Shown in pieces: positions 35,203-42,895 of a stretch of DNA of 64,000 bases. The stretch is from positions 3,720,001 to 3,784,000 of the forward strand of contig NZ_CP029194.1 in NCBI RefSeq assembly GCF_008642375.1, in the 5' to 3' direction. The position numbers were made by a program, and so were the translations under genes. Within the stretch, counting starts at the first letter, position 1, and every line of letters begins with the position of its first letter. Origin of the DNA: Streptomyces venezuelae (lineage in GTDB: Bacteria > Actinomycetota > Actinomycetes > Streptomycetales > Streptomycetaceae). The notes under the pieces are model-generated. The model made no database searches. It saw only the letters and a list, made by a program, of their open reading frames with translations, and was not told where the DNA came from.

Positions 35203-35362
35203 CTCTGCCGTTCGGGACCCTCTGCCGTCCGTGGCCCTCATGGCCTCACACCCCTTCCGCACCCAGCTCGTACCAGCGTGGCACGCCGAGGGGGCGGGCG
35301 TGGCCATTCCGGCGTAAACCGGGGCGCGCGACGGGCCGTTGGCCACGGCCGTACCCCCGGGA

Positions 35363-35412
35363 ACGGAGTGAGGGGCGCCCCGCCGTGACCGGCGGGGCGC
35401 CCCTCACTCCGT
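35363..35412 (-). terminator. Terminator of dmdR1
   Basis: Perfect 22-base arms (35363-35384, 35391-35412; ACGGAGTGAGGGGCG and complement) with a GTGACC loop, eleven bases past the dmdR1 stop at 35424. Unusually long and stable. Confidence 0.8.
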
Positions 35413-35423
35413 GCGGGAGAAGT

Positions 35424-36113
35424 TCAGCGCTTCGCGACGAAGACGTGTGCCGCGACCTCCGCGGCCAGCTCGGCGGCCTCGCCGCTGCTGCCCACCAGGA
35501 CACCGCCCGGCGACTCCGTCACCGACACCACGGAACCGGGCTGCACGCCCGCCCTCCGCAGCGTGTACATCAGCTGGGCGTCCGTCTGGATCGGCTCGCC
35601 GATCCGGCGCACGACCACCGTCTTGCCACCGCTGGCGTCCAGGTCGGCGAGGGAGACCATCGAGTCGTCCAGGAACGCCTCGGCCTCCGCCTTCTCGCCG
35701 AGCTCCTCGAGACCCGGGATCGGGTTCCCGTACGGCGACTCCGTCGGGTGACGCAGCAGCTCCAGGACCCGCCGCTCCACGGCCTCGCTCATCACGTGCT
35801 CCCAGCGGCAGGCCTCGGCGTGGACCTGCTCCCACTCCAGGCCGATCACGTCGACGAGGAGACACTCCGCGAGCCGGTGCTTGCGCATGACGCGGGTGGC
35901 GAGGCGACGGCCCTCGTCCGTCAGCTCCAGATGGCGGTCACTCGCCACGGCCACCAGGCCGTCGCGCTCCATCCGGGCCACCGTCTGGCTCACCGTTGGG
36001 CCACTCTGGTCGAGTCGCTCGGCGATCCGGGCACGCATGGGGACCACACCTTCCTCCTCAAGCTCGAGGATGGTGCGGAGATACATCTCCGTTGTGTCGA
36101 TCAGTCCGGACAT
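35424..36113 (-). CDS. dmdR1: DtxR-family iron-dependent repressor DmdR1
   Basis: 229 residues. A winged helix (IAERLDQSGPTVSQTVARME) binds iron boxes; metal-site residues fall at DtxR numbering: Met10, Cys102, Glu105, His106 and His79, Glu83, His98. A C-terminal SH3-like/FeoA domain follows (QPGSVVSVTESPGGVLV). With Fe2+ it represses siderophore and iron-uptake genes. ATG 36113 is chosen, with GAGGGG six bases upstream; the frame runs on to 36290 without a family N-terminus. The divergent SIS gene shares its promoter region, with a DasR-like site. In S. coelicolor dmdR1 is reported to overlap an antisense gene, adm. Confidence 0.93.
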   Translation of the reverse strand: MSGLIDTTEMYLRTILELEEEGVVPMRARIAERLDQSGPTVSQTVARMERDGLVAVASDRHLELTDEGRRLATRVMRKHRLAECLLVDVIGLEWEQVHAEACRWEHVMSEAVERRVLELLRHPTESPYGNPIPGLEELGEKAEAEAFLDDSMVSLADLDASGGKTVVVRRIGEPIQTDAQLMYTLRRAGVQPGSVVSVTESPGGVLVGSSGEAAELAAEVAAHVFVAKR

Positions 36114-36179
36114 ACGTGCCCCTCGATGAGTCGTGCGCTGGCCCTGCCCCAATTCTGACGCATCACACCGACAACCGGG

Positions 36180-36226
36180 CCTCACCGGGGTGAGGCGGTA
36201 TTGACAGAGCAATGGTCCAGACCGCA
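36180..36226. promoter_or_regulatory. SIS-gene promoter with DasR (dre)-like site
   Basis: CCTCACC-GG-GGTGAGG (36180-36195) is a perfect inverted repeat. It is followed by a -35-like TTGACA (36201-36206). AATGGTCCAGACCGCA (36211-36226) matches 12 of 16 positions of the DasR site ACTGGTCTAGACCACT. No good -10 is visible. The dre would lie over the core promoter and between dmdR1 and the SIS gene. Confidence 0.65.
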
Positions 36227-36310
36227 CCGTGATCCGCGACCTCGGCACGAGCCACGACCGGAAGCGCGCCGAGAGCCACGCGAGAGCCACGCCGAGAAGG
36301 AGCCGCCGTC

Positions 36311-37066
36311 ATGGGCGAGAGCAAGCTGGCCGGACAGTTCTTCGACGCCGCGATCGGCCTGCTCCAGCAGGTCCGCGACGGGGACTCCGAGGAGATCGCC
36401 GCCGCCGGAGCGGCCATCGCGGAAGCCGTCGCGAACGGCAACCGGCTCTTCGCCTTCGGCGCGGGCCACTCCTCGCTCGCCGCCCAGGACGTCGTCTACC
36501 GGGCCGGCGGCCTCGCGCTGATGAACCTGCTCGCCGTCCCCGGCGTCGTCGGCGTGGACGTCATGCCCGCCACGCTCGGCTCGGCCCTCGAGCGCGTCGA
36601 CGGCCTCGCCGGGGCCGTCCTGGACTCCTCCCCCGCCAAGGCGGGGGACGTCCTGATCATCATCTCCCTCTCCGGGCGCAACGCCCTGCCCGTCGAGATG
36701 GCGATGAACGCCCGCGCGCTCGGCCTCACCGTCATCGGCGTCACCTCGGTGGCGTACGCGACGGAGACGAAGTCACGGCACGTCTCGGGGCAGTACCTCA
36801 AGGACCACTGCGACATCGTCCTCGACTCCCGGATCGCCGTCGGCGACGCGGAGCTCACCCACGAGGGCATCGAGGCGCCCTTCGCGCCCGCGTCGACCGT
36901 CGTGACCAGCGCGCTCATGCAGGCCGCGATGGCCGCCGCGGCCGAGGAGCTCGTACGCCGCGGCATCGAGCCGCCGCTGCTGCGCTCGGGGAACGTGGAC
37001 GGCGGGCACGAGTGGAACGGCCGCGTGATGTCGGAGTACGCCGACCGGATCTTCTACCGGCACTAG
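36311..37066 (+). CDS. SIS-domain phosphosugar-binding protein
   Basis: 251 residues with one SIS fold: NRLFAFGAGHSSLAAQDVVYR and DVLIIISLSGRNALPVEMA (the Ser/Gly phosphosugar loop). It belongs to the family related to N-acetylmuramate/GlcNAc phosphate isomerases or etherases and regulators (UPF0309-like). It probably acts on an amino-sugar phosphate, fitting the DasR-like site in its promoter. ATG 36311 lies eight bases after AAGGAG. It is divergent from dmdR1. Confidence 0.88.
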   Translation: MGESKLAGQFFDAAIGLLQQVRDGDSEEIAAAGAAIAEAVANGNRLFAFGAGHSSLAAQDVVYRAGGLALMNLLAVPGVVGVDVMPATLGSALERVDGLAGAVLDSSPAKAGDVLIIISLSGRNALPVEMAMNARALGLTVIGVTSVAYATETKSRHVSGQYLKDHCDIVLDSRIAVGDAELTHEGIEAPFAPASTVVTSALMQAAMAAAAEELVRRGIEPPLLRSGNVDGGHEWNGRVMSEYADRIFYRH

Positions 37067-37095
37067 ACCGCCTCACGGGATGCGGGGGCTACCGG

Positions 37096-38406
37096 CTACG
37101 GGGCGAAGCGCACCCGGACCGTCAGGCCCCCGCCCTCCGCGTTGGCCGTCGCCGTCGCCGTCGCGTCGTGGGCGCGGGCGATGGACTCGACGATCGACAG
37201 GCCGAGGCCCACGCCCTCGCCGGGGGCCTGGGTGCGTGCGGACAGGCGGCGGAAGGGCTCGAAGAGCAGGGGCACGGTGTCCAGCGGGACCACCGGGCCG
37301 GTGTTCGTCACCTCGATGCCTCCCGGGCCCGTACGGACTTCCACGCGGCCGTCCGGGACGTTGTGCCGGACGGCGTTCGCGACCAGGTTGTGCGCCAGCC
37401 GGTCCAGGAGGACCGCGTCGCCGCGCACGGTCAGGGGCCGGGCGTCCAGCGAGACGGTGATCCCGCGCTCGGCCGCCTCGGCCGCCAGCGCGTCGACCGC
37501 CCCCGCTGCGACCTCGTGCACCGCCACCGGGCGCCGCTCCCGCAGCCCCTGGTCGCAGGAGGCGAGCAGCAGCAGTCCCTCGATGGTCCGCTCGCTGGCG
37601 TCGGCGACCTCGATCAGCTTCTCCCTGATCCGGGCGACCCGCTCCGGGCCGGGATCGCCCGCGAGGCCGATCTCGGCCGCCGCCCGCTGCACGGCGACCG
37701 GGGTCCGCAGCTCGTGCGCCGCGTTCGCGGCGAACCGCTGCTGCGCCGACACCAGCCGCTCCATCCGCCCGAGCATCCCGTCGAAGGTGTCCGCGAGGCG
37801 CTTCAGCTCCCCCGGCGGCGCGTCCAGGGCGATCCTCTCGTGCAGGTTCTCCCCGGACAGCCGGCGGGCCGTGTCGGTGATCACGGCGACCGGGCGCAGG
37901 ACCCGGCCCGCCATCCACCAGGCGAGCGCGACCGAGAGGACGGCGTACGCGGCGAGGACGATCAGGGAGACCGTGAGGAGGCGCTCCAGAGCGGCGCTCT
38001 CGGCGGCGTCGCTCAGCGTCCGGGTGATCGCCATGCCCTGGGTCACGCCCGGCGGCAGCGGTGCCGCGCTCGTGGGTGTGGCCGGTGTCCACATCGGGCT
38101 GGTCGTGGCGGCGGGCAGGTCCTGGAGTCGCTGCGCGGGCACGGCCGTCGTCATGGCCACGCTGATCGACGAGTAGAGGCCGTCCTTCACGAGGAAGTAG
38201 ACGACTCCGGTGAGCAGCGCGCCCGCGAGGAGGAGCAGTCCGCCGTAGAGCGCCGTCAGGCGGGCCCGCTCGCCGCCCATGGCCCTGCGCGCCCAGGCCC
38301 TCATGGTCTGCAGGGACTGCCTGGCCCTCATGCTCTGCCTGGGCCGCATGCTCTGCCCGGCCTTCATGGTCTGCCCGGCCCTCGTCGTCTGCCTGGTCCC
38401 CATCAC
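37096..38406 (-). CDS. Sensor histidine kinase
   Basis: About 436 residues. Two membrane helices (TALYGGLLLLAGALLTGVVY; LLTVSLIVLAAYAVLSVALAWW) flank an extracellular loop. HAMP, HisKA (AANAAHELRTPVAVQR, His in the H box) and HATPase with LAHNLVANAVRH and GEGVGLGLSIV follow. The first 40 residues are a run of 18-base repeat units (RQTTRA, GQTMKA, GQSMRP, RQSMRA) not needed for signalling; each unit supplies an in-frame ATG. The start may be GTG 38406 (GTGA overlap with the regulator) or any of these. It pairs with the response regulator and lies opposite the efflux operon. Confidence 0.9.
   Translation of the reverse strand: MMGTRQTTRAGQTMKAGQSMRPRQSMRARQSLQTMRAWARRAMGGERARLTALYGGLLLLAGALLTGVVYFLVKDGLYSSISVAMTTAVPAQRLQDLPAATTSPMWTPATPTSAAPLPPGVTQGMAITRTLSDAAESAALERLLTVSLIVLAAYAVLSVALAWWMAGRVLRPVAVITDTARRLSGENLHERIALDAPPGELKRLADTFDGMLGRMERLVSAQQRFAANAAHELRTPVAVQRAAAEIGLAGDPGPERVARIREKLIEVADASERTIEGLLLLASCDQGLRERRPVAVHEVAAGAVDALAAEAAERGITVSLDARPLTVRGDAVLLDRLAHNLVANAVRHNVPDGRVEVRTGPGGIEVTNTGPVVPLDTVPLLFEPFRRLSARTQAPGEGVGLGLSIVESIARAHDATATATANAEGGGLTVRVRFAP
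38296..38395. repeat. 18-base minisatellite in the kinase 5' end
   Basis: About five copies of an 18-base unit (minus strand AGGCAGAGCATGAGGGCC and variants) encode a repeating RQSMRA-type hexapeptide. Unit length is a multiple of three, so copy number changes would alter protein length without a frameshift. Confidence 0.6.
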
Positions 38407-39059
38407 GCGATCCGGTAGCCCGCGCCGGGCACCGTCTCCACCACCGGCGGCTCGCCGAGCTTCGCACGCAGCTTGCTCAGGGTCACCCGTACCGCGTTCG
38501 TGCGGTAGCTGGTGTGCTCCTCCCAGACCTGCTCGATCAGGTCCTCACCGCTCACGACGGCACCCTCGGCCCGCAGCAGCGCCTCCAGGACCGCGAACTC
38601 CTTCCGCGACAGGTGCAGATGCCGCCCGTCGCGGCTCGCCTGACGGCGCGGGGTGTCCAGGACGATCCCGGCCCGTTCGAGGACGGGCGGCAGCGCGGGC
38701 CGGGCGCGGCGGCCCAGGGCGAGGACCCGGGCGAGCAGCTCGTCGTACGCGAAGGGCTTGGCGAGGTAGTCGTCGGCGCCGAGCCCGAGGCCCTCGACCC
38801 GGTCCCGTACCGTCCCGGCCGCCGTCAGCATCAGGACCCGGGTCATCAGCCGGTGCTCGACCACCCGCCGGCAGACGTCGTCGCCGTGCATCCCGGGCAG
38901 GTCCCGGTCGAGGACCATGACGTCGTACTCCCCGAACTGGAGCTTCCGCAGGGCCTCCAGGCCGTCGCCGGCGACGTCCACGGCGAGCGCGTCGCGGCGC
39001 AGCCCCTCGGCGATCATCTCGGCGAGAAACGCCTCGTCCTCCACCACCAGTACGCGCAT
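38403..39059 (-). CDS. OmpR-family response regulator
   Basis: 218 residues. The receiver has acidic Glu7-Asp8-Glu9, phospho-acceptor Asp51 (VMVLDRDLPG) and Lys in LAKPF. The C-terminal winged helix has HLHLSRKEFAVLEALLRAE and RTNAVRVTLSKLRAKLG. It is encoded immediately before its kinase with a four-base overlap. It probably controls the divergent lipoprotein/efflux operon, whose start is 90 bases away. Confidence 0.93.
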   Translation of the reverse strand: MRVLVVEDEAFLAEMIAEGLRRDALAVDVAGDGLEALRKLQFGEYDVMVLDRDLPGMHGDDVCRRVVEHRLMTRVLMLTAAGTVRDRVEGLGLGADDYLAKPFAYDELLARVLALGRRARPALPPVLERAGIVLDTPRRQASRDGRHLHLSRKEFAVLEALLRAEGAVVSGEDLIEQVWEEHTSYRTNAVRVTLSKLRAKLGEPPVVETVPGAGYRIA

Positions 39060-39147
39060 GGCCCCTGTCTACCGGACCGGGGCTTTCGTCTCCGTAAACC
39101 GATCCGGTGAGAGAAACGAAACGCCGCCCGCGCGCACGCTCCCGCTC

Positions 39148-39669
39148 ATGACGACGACCACGATCACTCGCCGCACGACCCGCGAGACCCTCCAGCTGGC
39201 TGCCGCCGCCGCTCTCGCCGCGCTCTGCCTCCTCACCACCGCGTGCACCGCCGACGGCGGCGCCAAGGACGGCGGCGAGGGCGTGAGCGACGAGGTCAAG
39301 CAGGCCGACCAGGCGCTGGAACACCGCAAGTGCCTGCGCGAGCAGGGCCTGGACGTGCCCGAGCCGAAGCCCGGCGAGCAGGGCGTCGGCCTGACCATCG
39401 GCGGCGACGGCATGTCGAAGGAGAAGATGGAGAAGGCGTTCAAGGCCTGCCAGGGCAAGGGCGGCGGGGCCGGCATGGGCAAGGAGCTGACCCAGGCCGA
39501 CAAGGACAAGATGATCAAGTACGCCCAGTGCATGCGGAAGAACGGCTTCGACATGCCCGACCCCGAGTTCGGCGGCGGCGGGATGACCGCGGCCCGGCCG
39601 ATACCCCAGGGCGCCGAGGCCAAGAAGTTCGAGAAGGCCGACAAGGCCTGCGCGGGCGTGTCGCGATGA
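39148..39669 (+). CDS. Putative lipoprotein of the efflux operon
   Basis: 173 residues. A signal peptide ends in the lipobox LLTTAC. The mature protein is Lys/Gly-rich, with two Cys-containing repeats (EHRKCLREQGLDVPEPK and KYAQCMRKNGFDMPDPEFGG) and Met-rich stretches. It resembles small lipoproteins encoded before MacA-like adaptors in Streptomyces. The repeated Cx-Met pattern might bind metal or peptide (inference). An ATGA overlap couples it to the adaptor gene. Confidence 0.82.
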   Translation: MTTTTITRRTTRETLQLAAAAALAALCLLTTACTADGGAKDGGEGVSDEVKQADQALEHRKCLREQGLDVPEPKPGEQGVGLTIGGDGMSKEKMEKAFKACQGKGGGAGMGKELTQADKDKMIKYAQCMRKNGFDMPDPEFGGGGMTAARPIPQGAEAKKFEKADKACAGVSR

Positions 39670-40724
39670 GCCGGCGCAAGCTCGTGGCCGCCCTGGCGGC
39701 GATCGCCGTCGTCGCGGGCGGCGGCGTGGCGGTGACCGCGCTCGCCGCCCCCGAGGAACAGCAGGCCGTGGCGGACAAGGGACGTGCGCCCGCCACGGCC
39801 CCGATCACCCGCGGCGACCTGAGCGACAGCTCCCAGCAGGACGGCACCCTCGGCTATCTCGGCGAGCGGAAGATCAACGCCGGGCCGTCCGGGATCCTCA
39901 CCCGGATCGCCCCGGCCGGCTCCACCGTCGAGCGCGACGAGCGGCTGTACGAGGTCGACGGCACGCCCGTCCTCCTCATGTACGGCGCCGAGCCCATGTA
40001 CCGGACCCTGAAGACCGGAGACAAGGGCAAGGACGTGCGGCAGCTGGAGGAGAACCTCGCCGCCCTCGGCTACGTCGGCTTCACCGTCGACGACGAGTAC
40101 ACGACGTACACGGCCGACGCCGTCAAGCGCTGGCAGAAGTCCCACGGCCTGAAGCGGACCGGCAGCCTCGGCCCCGGCACCATCGCCTTCGCCGGCAGCG
40201 CGGTACGCGTCAAGGAGGCGGGCGCCGCGACCGGCGACCAGGTGGGGCCCGGGCGGCCGGTGCTCACGGTGACCGGCTCCGAGCGGGTCGTACGGTTCAA
40301 GCTGCCCGTCGCGGACGCCGGCCTCGCGAAGACCGGCACCAGGGTCTCCGTACAGCTCCCGGACGGGACCACCGCACCCGGAAAGGTGTCGTCGGTGGGC
40401 AGGACCGCCTCCGCGGGCAACGAGCCGCAGGACCGGACCCCGAAGATCGACATCACGGTCTCCTTCGACGCACCGGCGAAGGTCAAGGGCGTGGACCAGT
40501 CCCCGGTCACCGTCGACCTCACCGGGGAGACACGGAGGAACGTGCTCTCCGTGCCCGTCAACGCGCTGCTCGCCCTGCCCGGCGGCGGCTTCGGCGTCCA
40601 GGTCGTCGAGAACGGGCGGACGCGGGACGTCGAGGTCGAGCTCGGCATGTTCGGCCAGGGCCGGGTCGAGATCGGCGGCAAGGGACTGCGCGAGGGCATG
40701 AAGGTCGGGGTGCCGTCCGCATGA
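39666..40724 (+). CDS. Peptidoglycan-binding efflux adaptor (MacA/HlyD-like)
   Basis: 352 residues. It has an N-terminal membrane anchor (LVAALAAIAVVAGGGVAVTALA), a lipoyl/barrel-sandwich hybrid region (INAGPSGILTRIAPAGSTVE), an inserted PG_binding_1 domain (LKTGDKGKDVRQLEENLAAL; DAVKRWQKSHGLKRTGSLG) and a C-terminal adaptor domain (VSVPVNALLALPGGGFGVQV). It links the MacB-like pump to the Gram-positive wall. It overlaps both neighbours by four bases, giving a tight operon. Confidence 0.88.
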   Translation: MSRRKLVAALAAIAVVAGGGVAVTALAAPEEQQAVADKGRAPATAPITRGDLSDSSQQDGTLGYLGERKINAGPSGILTRIAPAGSTVERDERLYEVDGTPVLLMYGAEPMYRTLKTGDKGKDVRQLEENLAALGYVGFTVDDEYTTYTADAVKRWQKSHGLKRTGSLGPGTIAFAGSAVRVKEAGAATGDQVGPGRPVLTVTGSERVVRFKLPVADAGLAKTGTRVSVQLPDGTTAPGKVSSVGRTASAGNEPQDRTPKIDITVSFDAPAKVKGVDQSPVTVDLTGETRRNVLSVPVNALLALPGGGFGVQVVENGRTRDVEVELGMFGQGRVEIGGKGLREGMKVGVPSA

Positions 40725-41533
40725 GCATGAGTGAGATGGGAAGCGCCGCGGCGAGTACGAGTACGAGTACGAGTGCGAGTGCGAGTACGAGTACGAGTAC
40801 GAGTACGAGTGCGAGTGCGAGTGTGGTGAGTGCGAGTGCGCCGGCGCATACCGTCGTCCGGCTCTCCGGGGTCACCAAGGAGTACGCGGGCGGGGTCCGG
40901 GCCCTCGACGGCGTGGACCTCTCCGTCGGCGCGGGGGAACTCCTCGGCATCGTCGGCCCGTCCGGGTCCGGCAAGTCCACGCTCCTGCACATCGTCGGCA
41001 CCCTGGACCGGCCCAGCTCCGGGACGGTGGAGATCGCCGGCCACGACGTGGCCGCGCTGCCGGACCGCCGGCTGTCCGCCCTGCGCTCGCGCCACATCGG
41101 ATTCGTCTTCCAGGCCTTCCACCTGGTGCCCGGTGTCGGCGCGCTGGAGAACGTCGCCGAGGGGCTGCTGTACTCCGGGCTCCCCCGGGCGCGACGGCGG
41201 GCGATGGCCGCGGACGCGCTCGCCCGCGTCGGTCTCGCCGACCGGATGAAGCACCGGCCCCACGAGCTGTCCGGCGGGCAGAAGCAGCGTGTCGCCATCG
41301 CCCGCGCGGTGGTCGGCGAACCCGATCTGCTGCTCGCCGACGAGCCGACGGGCGCACTGGACTCGGCCTCCGGCGAGGCGGTGATGGACCTCCTGCACGC
41401 CCTCAACGAGCAGGGCGCGACGATCGCGGTCATCACCCACGACACGGAGATCGCCGACCGGCTGCCGCGCCAGGTCCGGATCCGCGACGGACGGGTCGTG
41501 GCGGACACGGCGCGCGGAAAGGCCGCGGCCTGA
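40721..41533 (+). CDS. MacB-type ABC transporter ATPase
   Basis: 270 residues. After a 40-residue Ser/Thr/Ala repeat comes a LolD/MacB-type ATPase: Walker A GPSGSGKST, Q loop FVFQAFHLVP, signature LSGGQKQRVAIARA, Walker B LLLADEPTGALD and THD switch. The N-terminal low-complexity tail is encoded by a hexanucleotide repeat (40753-40824). The start is taken at ATG 40721 (ATGA overlap), with in-frame ATGs at 40727 and 40736. It energises the adjacent permease, likely for export of an antimicrobial or peptide. Confidence 0.92.
   Translation: MSMSEMGSAAASTSTSTSASASTSTSTSTSASASVVSASAPAHTVVRLSGVTKEYAGGVRALDGVDLSVGAGELLGIVGPSGSGKSTLLHIVGTLDRPSSGTVEIAGHDVAALPDRRLSALRSRHIGFVFQAFHLVPGVGALENVAEGLLYSGLPRARRRAMAADALARVGLADRMKHRPHELSGGQKQRVAIARAVVGEPDLLLADEPTGALDSASGEAVMDLLHALNEQGATIAVITHDTEIADRLPRQVRIRDGRVVADTARGKAAA
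40753..40824 (+). repeat. Hexanucleotide microsatellite GAGTAC/GAGTGC x12
   Basis: Twelve uninterrupted six-base units, GAGTAC or GAGTGC and a final GAGTGT, read in frame as alternating Ser-Thr and Ser-Ala. Copy number change keeps frame, so it would lengthen or shorten the ATPase tail. Confidence 0.9.
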
Positions 41534-42789
41534 TGACGCACAGCAGAGGAGTACGGCGGGCGGCACGGCGAGCAGGGCGGCGGACACGACGTGCACGCAT
41601 CGGGCTGAAGGCCGCGCGGCTCGGGCCGCGTGACGTCCTCCATGTCGGTTCGGCCGGACTGCGCAGCCGGCCCGCGCGGGTGGTCCTTTCGGCGCTGGGC
41701 ATCGCCATCGGGATCGCCACGATGATCGCGGTGGTGGGCATATCGGCCTCCAGCCAGGCCCAGTTGATGCGGCAGCTCGACGCGCTCGGCACGAACATGC
41801 TGGTGGCCAAGCCGGGCGAGGCGATGTTCAGCGGGGAGGAGGTCAAGCTCCCCAAGGACGCGGTGGGCATGGTCGGCCGGATCGACGGCGTCGAGGAGGT
41901 CGGCGCGACCGCCGACCTCGACCGCACGGTCCGGCGCTCCGAGAAGATCCCCGAGGGCGAGACGGGCGGCATCGCCGTCAAGGCCGCCACGGAGCGGCTG
42001 CTCGCCGTCCTGCGCGGCGGGACGGCCGCCGGCACCTGGCTGAACGCCGCCAACGGCCGTTATCCGGCAGTGGTGCTGGGGCATGTCGCGGCCGAACGGC
42101 TCGGCATCACCGAGCCCGGCCGGCAGGTCTGGATCGACGACCGGTACTTCACCGTCGTCGGCATCCTGGACCCGCTGCCGCTCGCGCCCGAGATCGAACG
42201 GGCGGCGCTGGTCGGCTGGGAGGGCGCGCAGCGGCTCCTCGGCTTCGACGGGCATCCGACGGCGGTGTACGAGCGGTCCACCGACGCGTCCGTGCAGTCC
42301 GTCCGGCGGCTGCTCGCCCCGACGATCGACCCGGAGAACCCGCGGAACGTGTCGGTCGGCGACCCGTCCGCGGCCCTCCAGGCCAAGGCGGCGACCGAGG
42401 GGGCCTTCTCCACCCTGCTGCTCGGCCTCGGCGGGATCGCCCTGCTCGTGGGCGGTGTCGGAGTCGCCAACACCATGATCATCTCGGTGCTCGAACGCCG
42501 CCACGAGATCGGTCTGCGACGCTCCCTCGGCGCGACGAGGGGGCAGATCAGGATCCAGTTCGTGACGGAGTCCCTGATGCTCTCCGGCCTCGGCGGCCTG
42601 GCGGGCGTGGCGCTCGGCGGGGCGGCGACGGGCGTGTACGCGCACACGGGCGGACTGCCGTGGGTGGTGCCGCCCTGGGCGGTGGGCGGCGGCTTCGGCG
42701 CGACGCTGGCGATCGGGACGGTCGCGGGGCTGTATCCGGCCGTACGGGCGTCCCGGCTGTCACCGACGCTGGCGCTGCAGACGGCGTAG
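41533..42789 (+). CDS. MacB-type ABC permease
   Basis: 418 residues. A basic N-terminus is followed by a first helix (VVLSALGIAIGIATMIAVVG), a MacB periplasmic core domain (VGMVGRIDGVEEVGATADL, WLNAANGRYPAVVLGHVAAE) and three C-terminal helices with the FtsX motif (LGGIALLVGGVGVANTMIIS, RRHEIGLRRSLGATRGQIRI). It is the last gene of the four-gene lipoprotein-adaptor-ATPase-permease operon (one-base overlap TGATG with the ATPase). A compound terminator follows. Confidence 0.92.
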   Translation: MTHSRGVRRAARRAGRRTRRARIGLKAARLGPRDVLHVGSAGLRSRPARVVLSALGIAIGIATMIAVVGISASSQAQLMRQLDALGTNMLVAKPGEAMFSGEEVKLPKDAVGMVGRIDGVEEVGATADLDRTVRRSEKIPEGETGGIAVKAATERLLAVLRGGTAAGTWLNAANGRYPAVVLGHVAAERLGITEPGRQVWIDDRYFTVVGILDPLPLAPEIERAALVGWEGAQRLLGFDGHPTAVYERSTDASVQSVRRLLAPTIDPENPRNVSVGDPSAALQAKAATEGAFSTLLLGLGGIALLVGGVGVANTMIISVLERRHEIGLRRSLGATRGQIRIQFVTESLMLSGLGGLAGVALGGAATGVYAHTGGLPWVVPPWAVGGGFGATLAIGTVAGLYPAVRASRLSPTLALQTA

Positions 42790-42794
42790 GCGGG

Positions 42795-42889
42795 CCGGGT
42801 GGGGGGCGACGCGGTGCGCACCAGGGACGGCGCGTCCCCCGCCGCACCGGGGGACGGCGCGCCCCCCGCACCGCGTCGCCCTCACCCGG
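42795..42889. terminator. Compound convergent terminator
   Basis: Outer arms CCGGGTG/CACCCGG (42795-42801, 42883-42889), main arms of 14 bases (42805-42818, 42867-42880; GGCGACGCGGTGCG) and an inner hairpin GTCCCCC/GGGGGAC (42834-42855). It lies between the permease and the convergent PAS gene. Confidence 0.75.
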
Positions 42890-42895
42890 CAGCCC

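Larger units (their letters stand above)
34950..35423. other. Long intergenic region with SOS-like box and hairpins
   Basis: These 474 bases lie between the hydrolase start and the dmdR1 stop. They contain TCGAAC-N4-ATTCGA at 34992-35007 and a candidate -35 TTGACT at 35060-35065. Hairpins occur at about 35100-35123 (CGGACCG/CGGTCCG), 35131-35161 (CTGACCT/AGGTCAG), 35175-35202 and 35363-35412. A short transcript running right from about 35090 to the hairpin at 35202 is possible. I see no protein-coding gene. Confidence 0.55.

Noticed and set aside
40753..40824. Possible CRISPR array
   Set aside because: Six-base units without spacers, inside a coding frame; it is a microsatellite.
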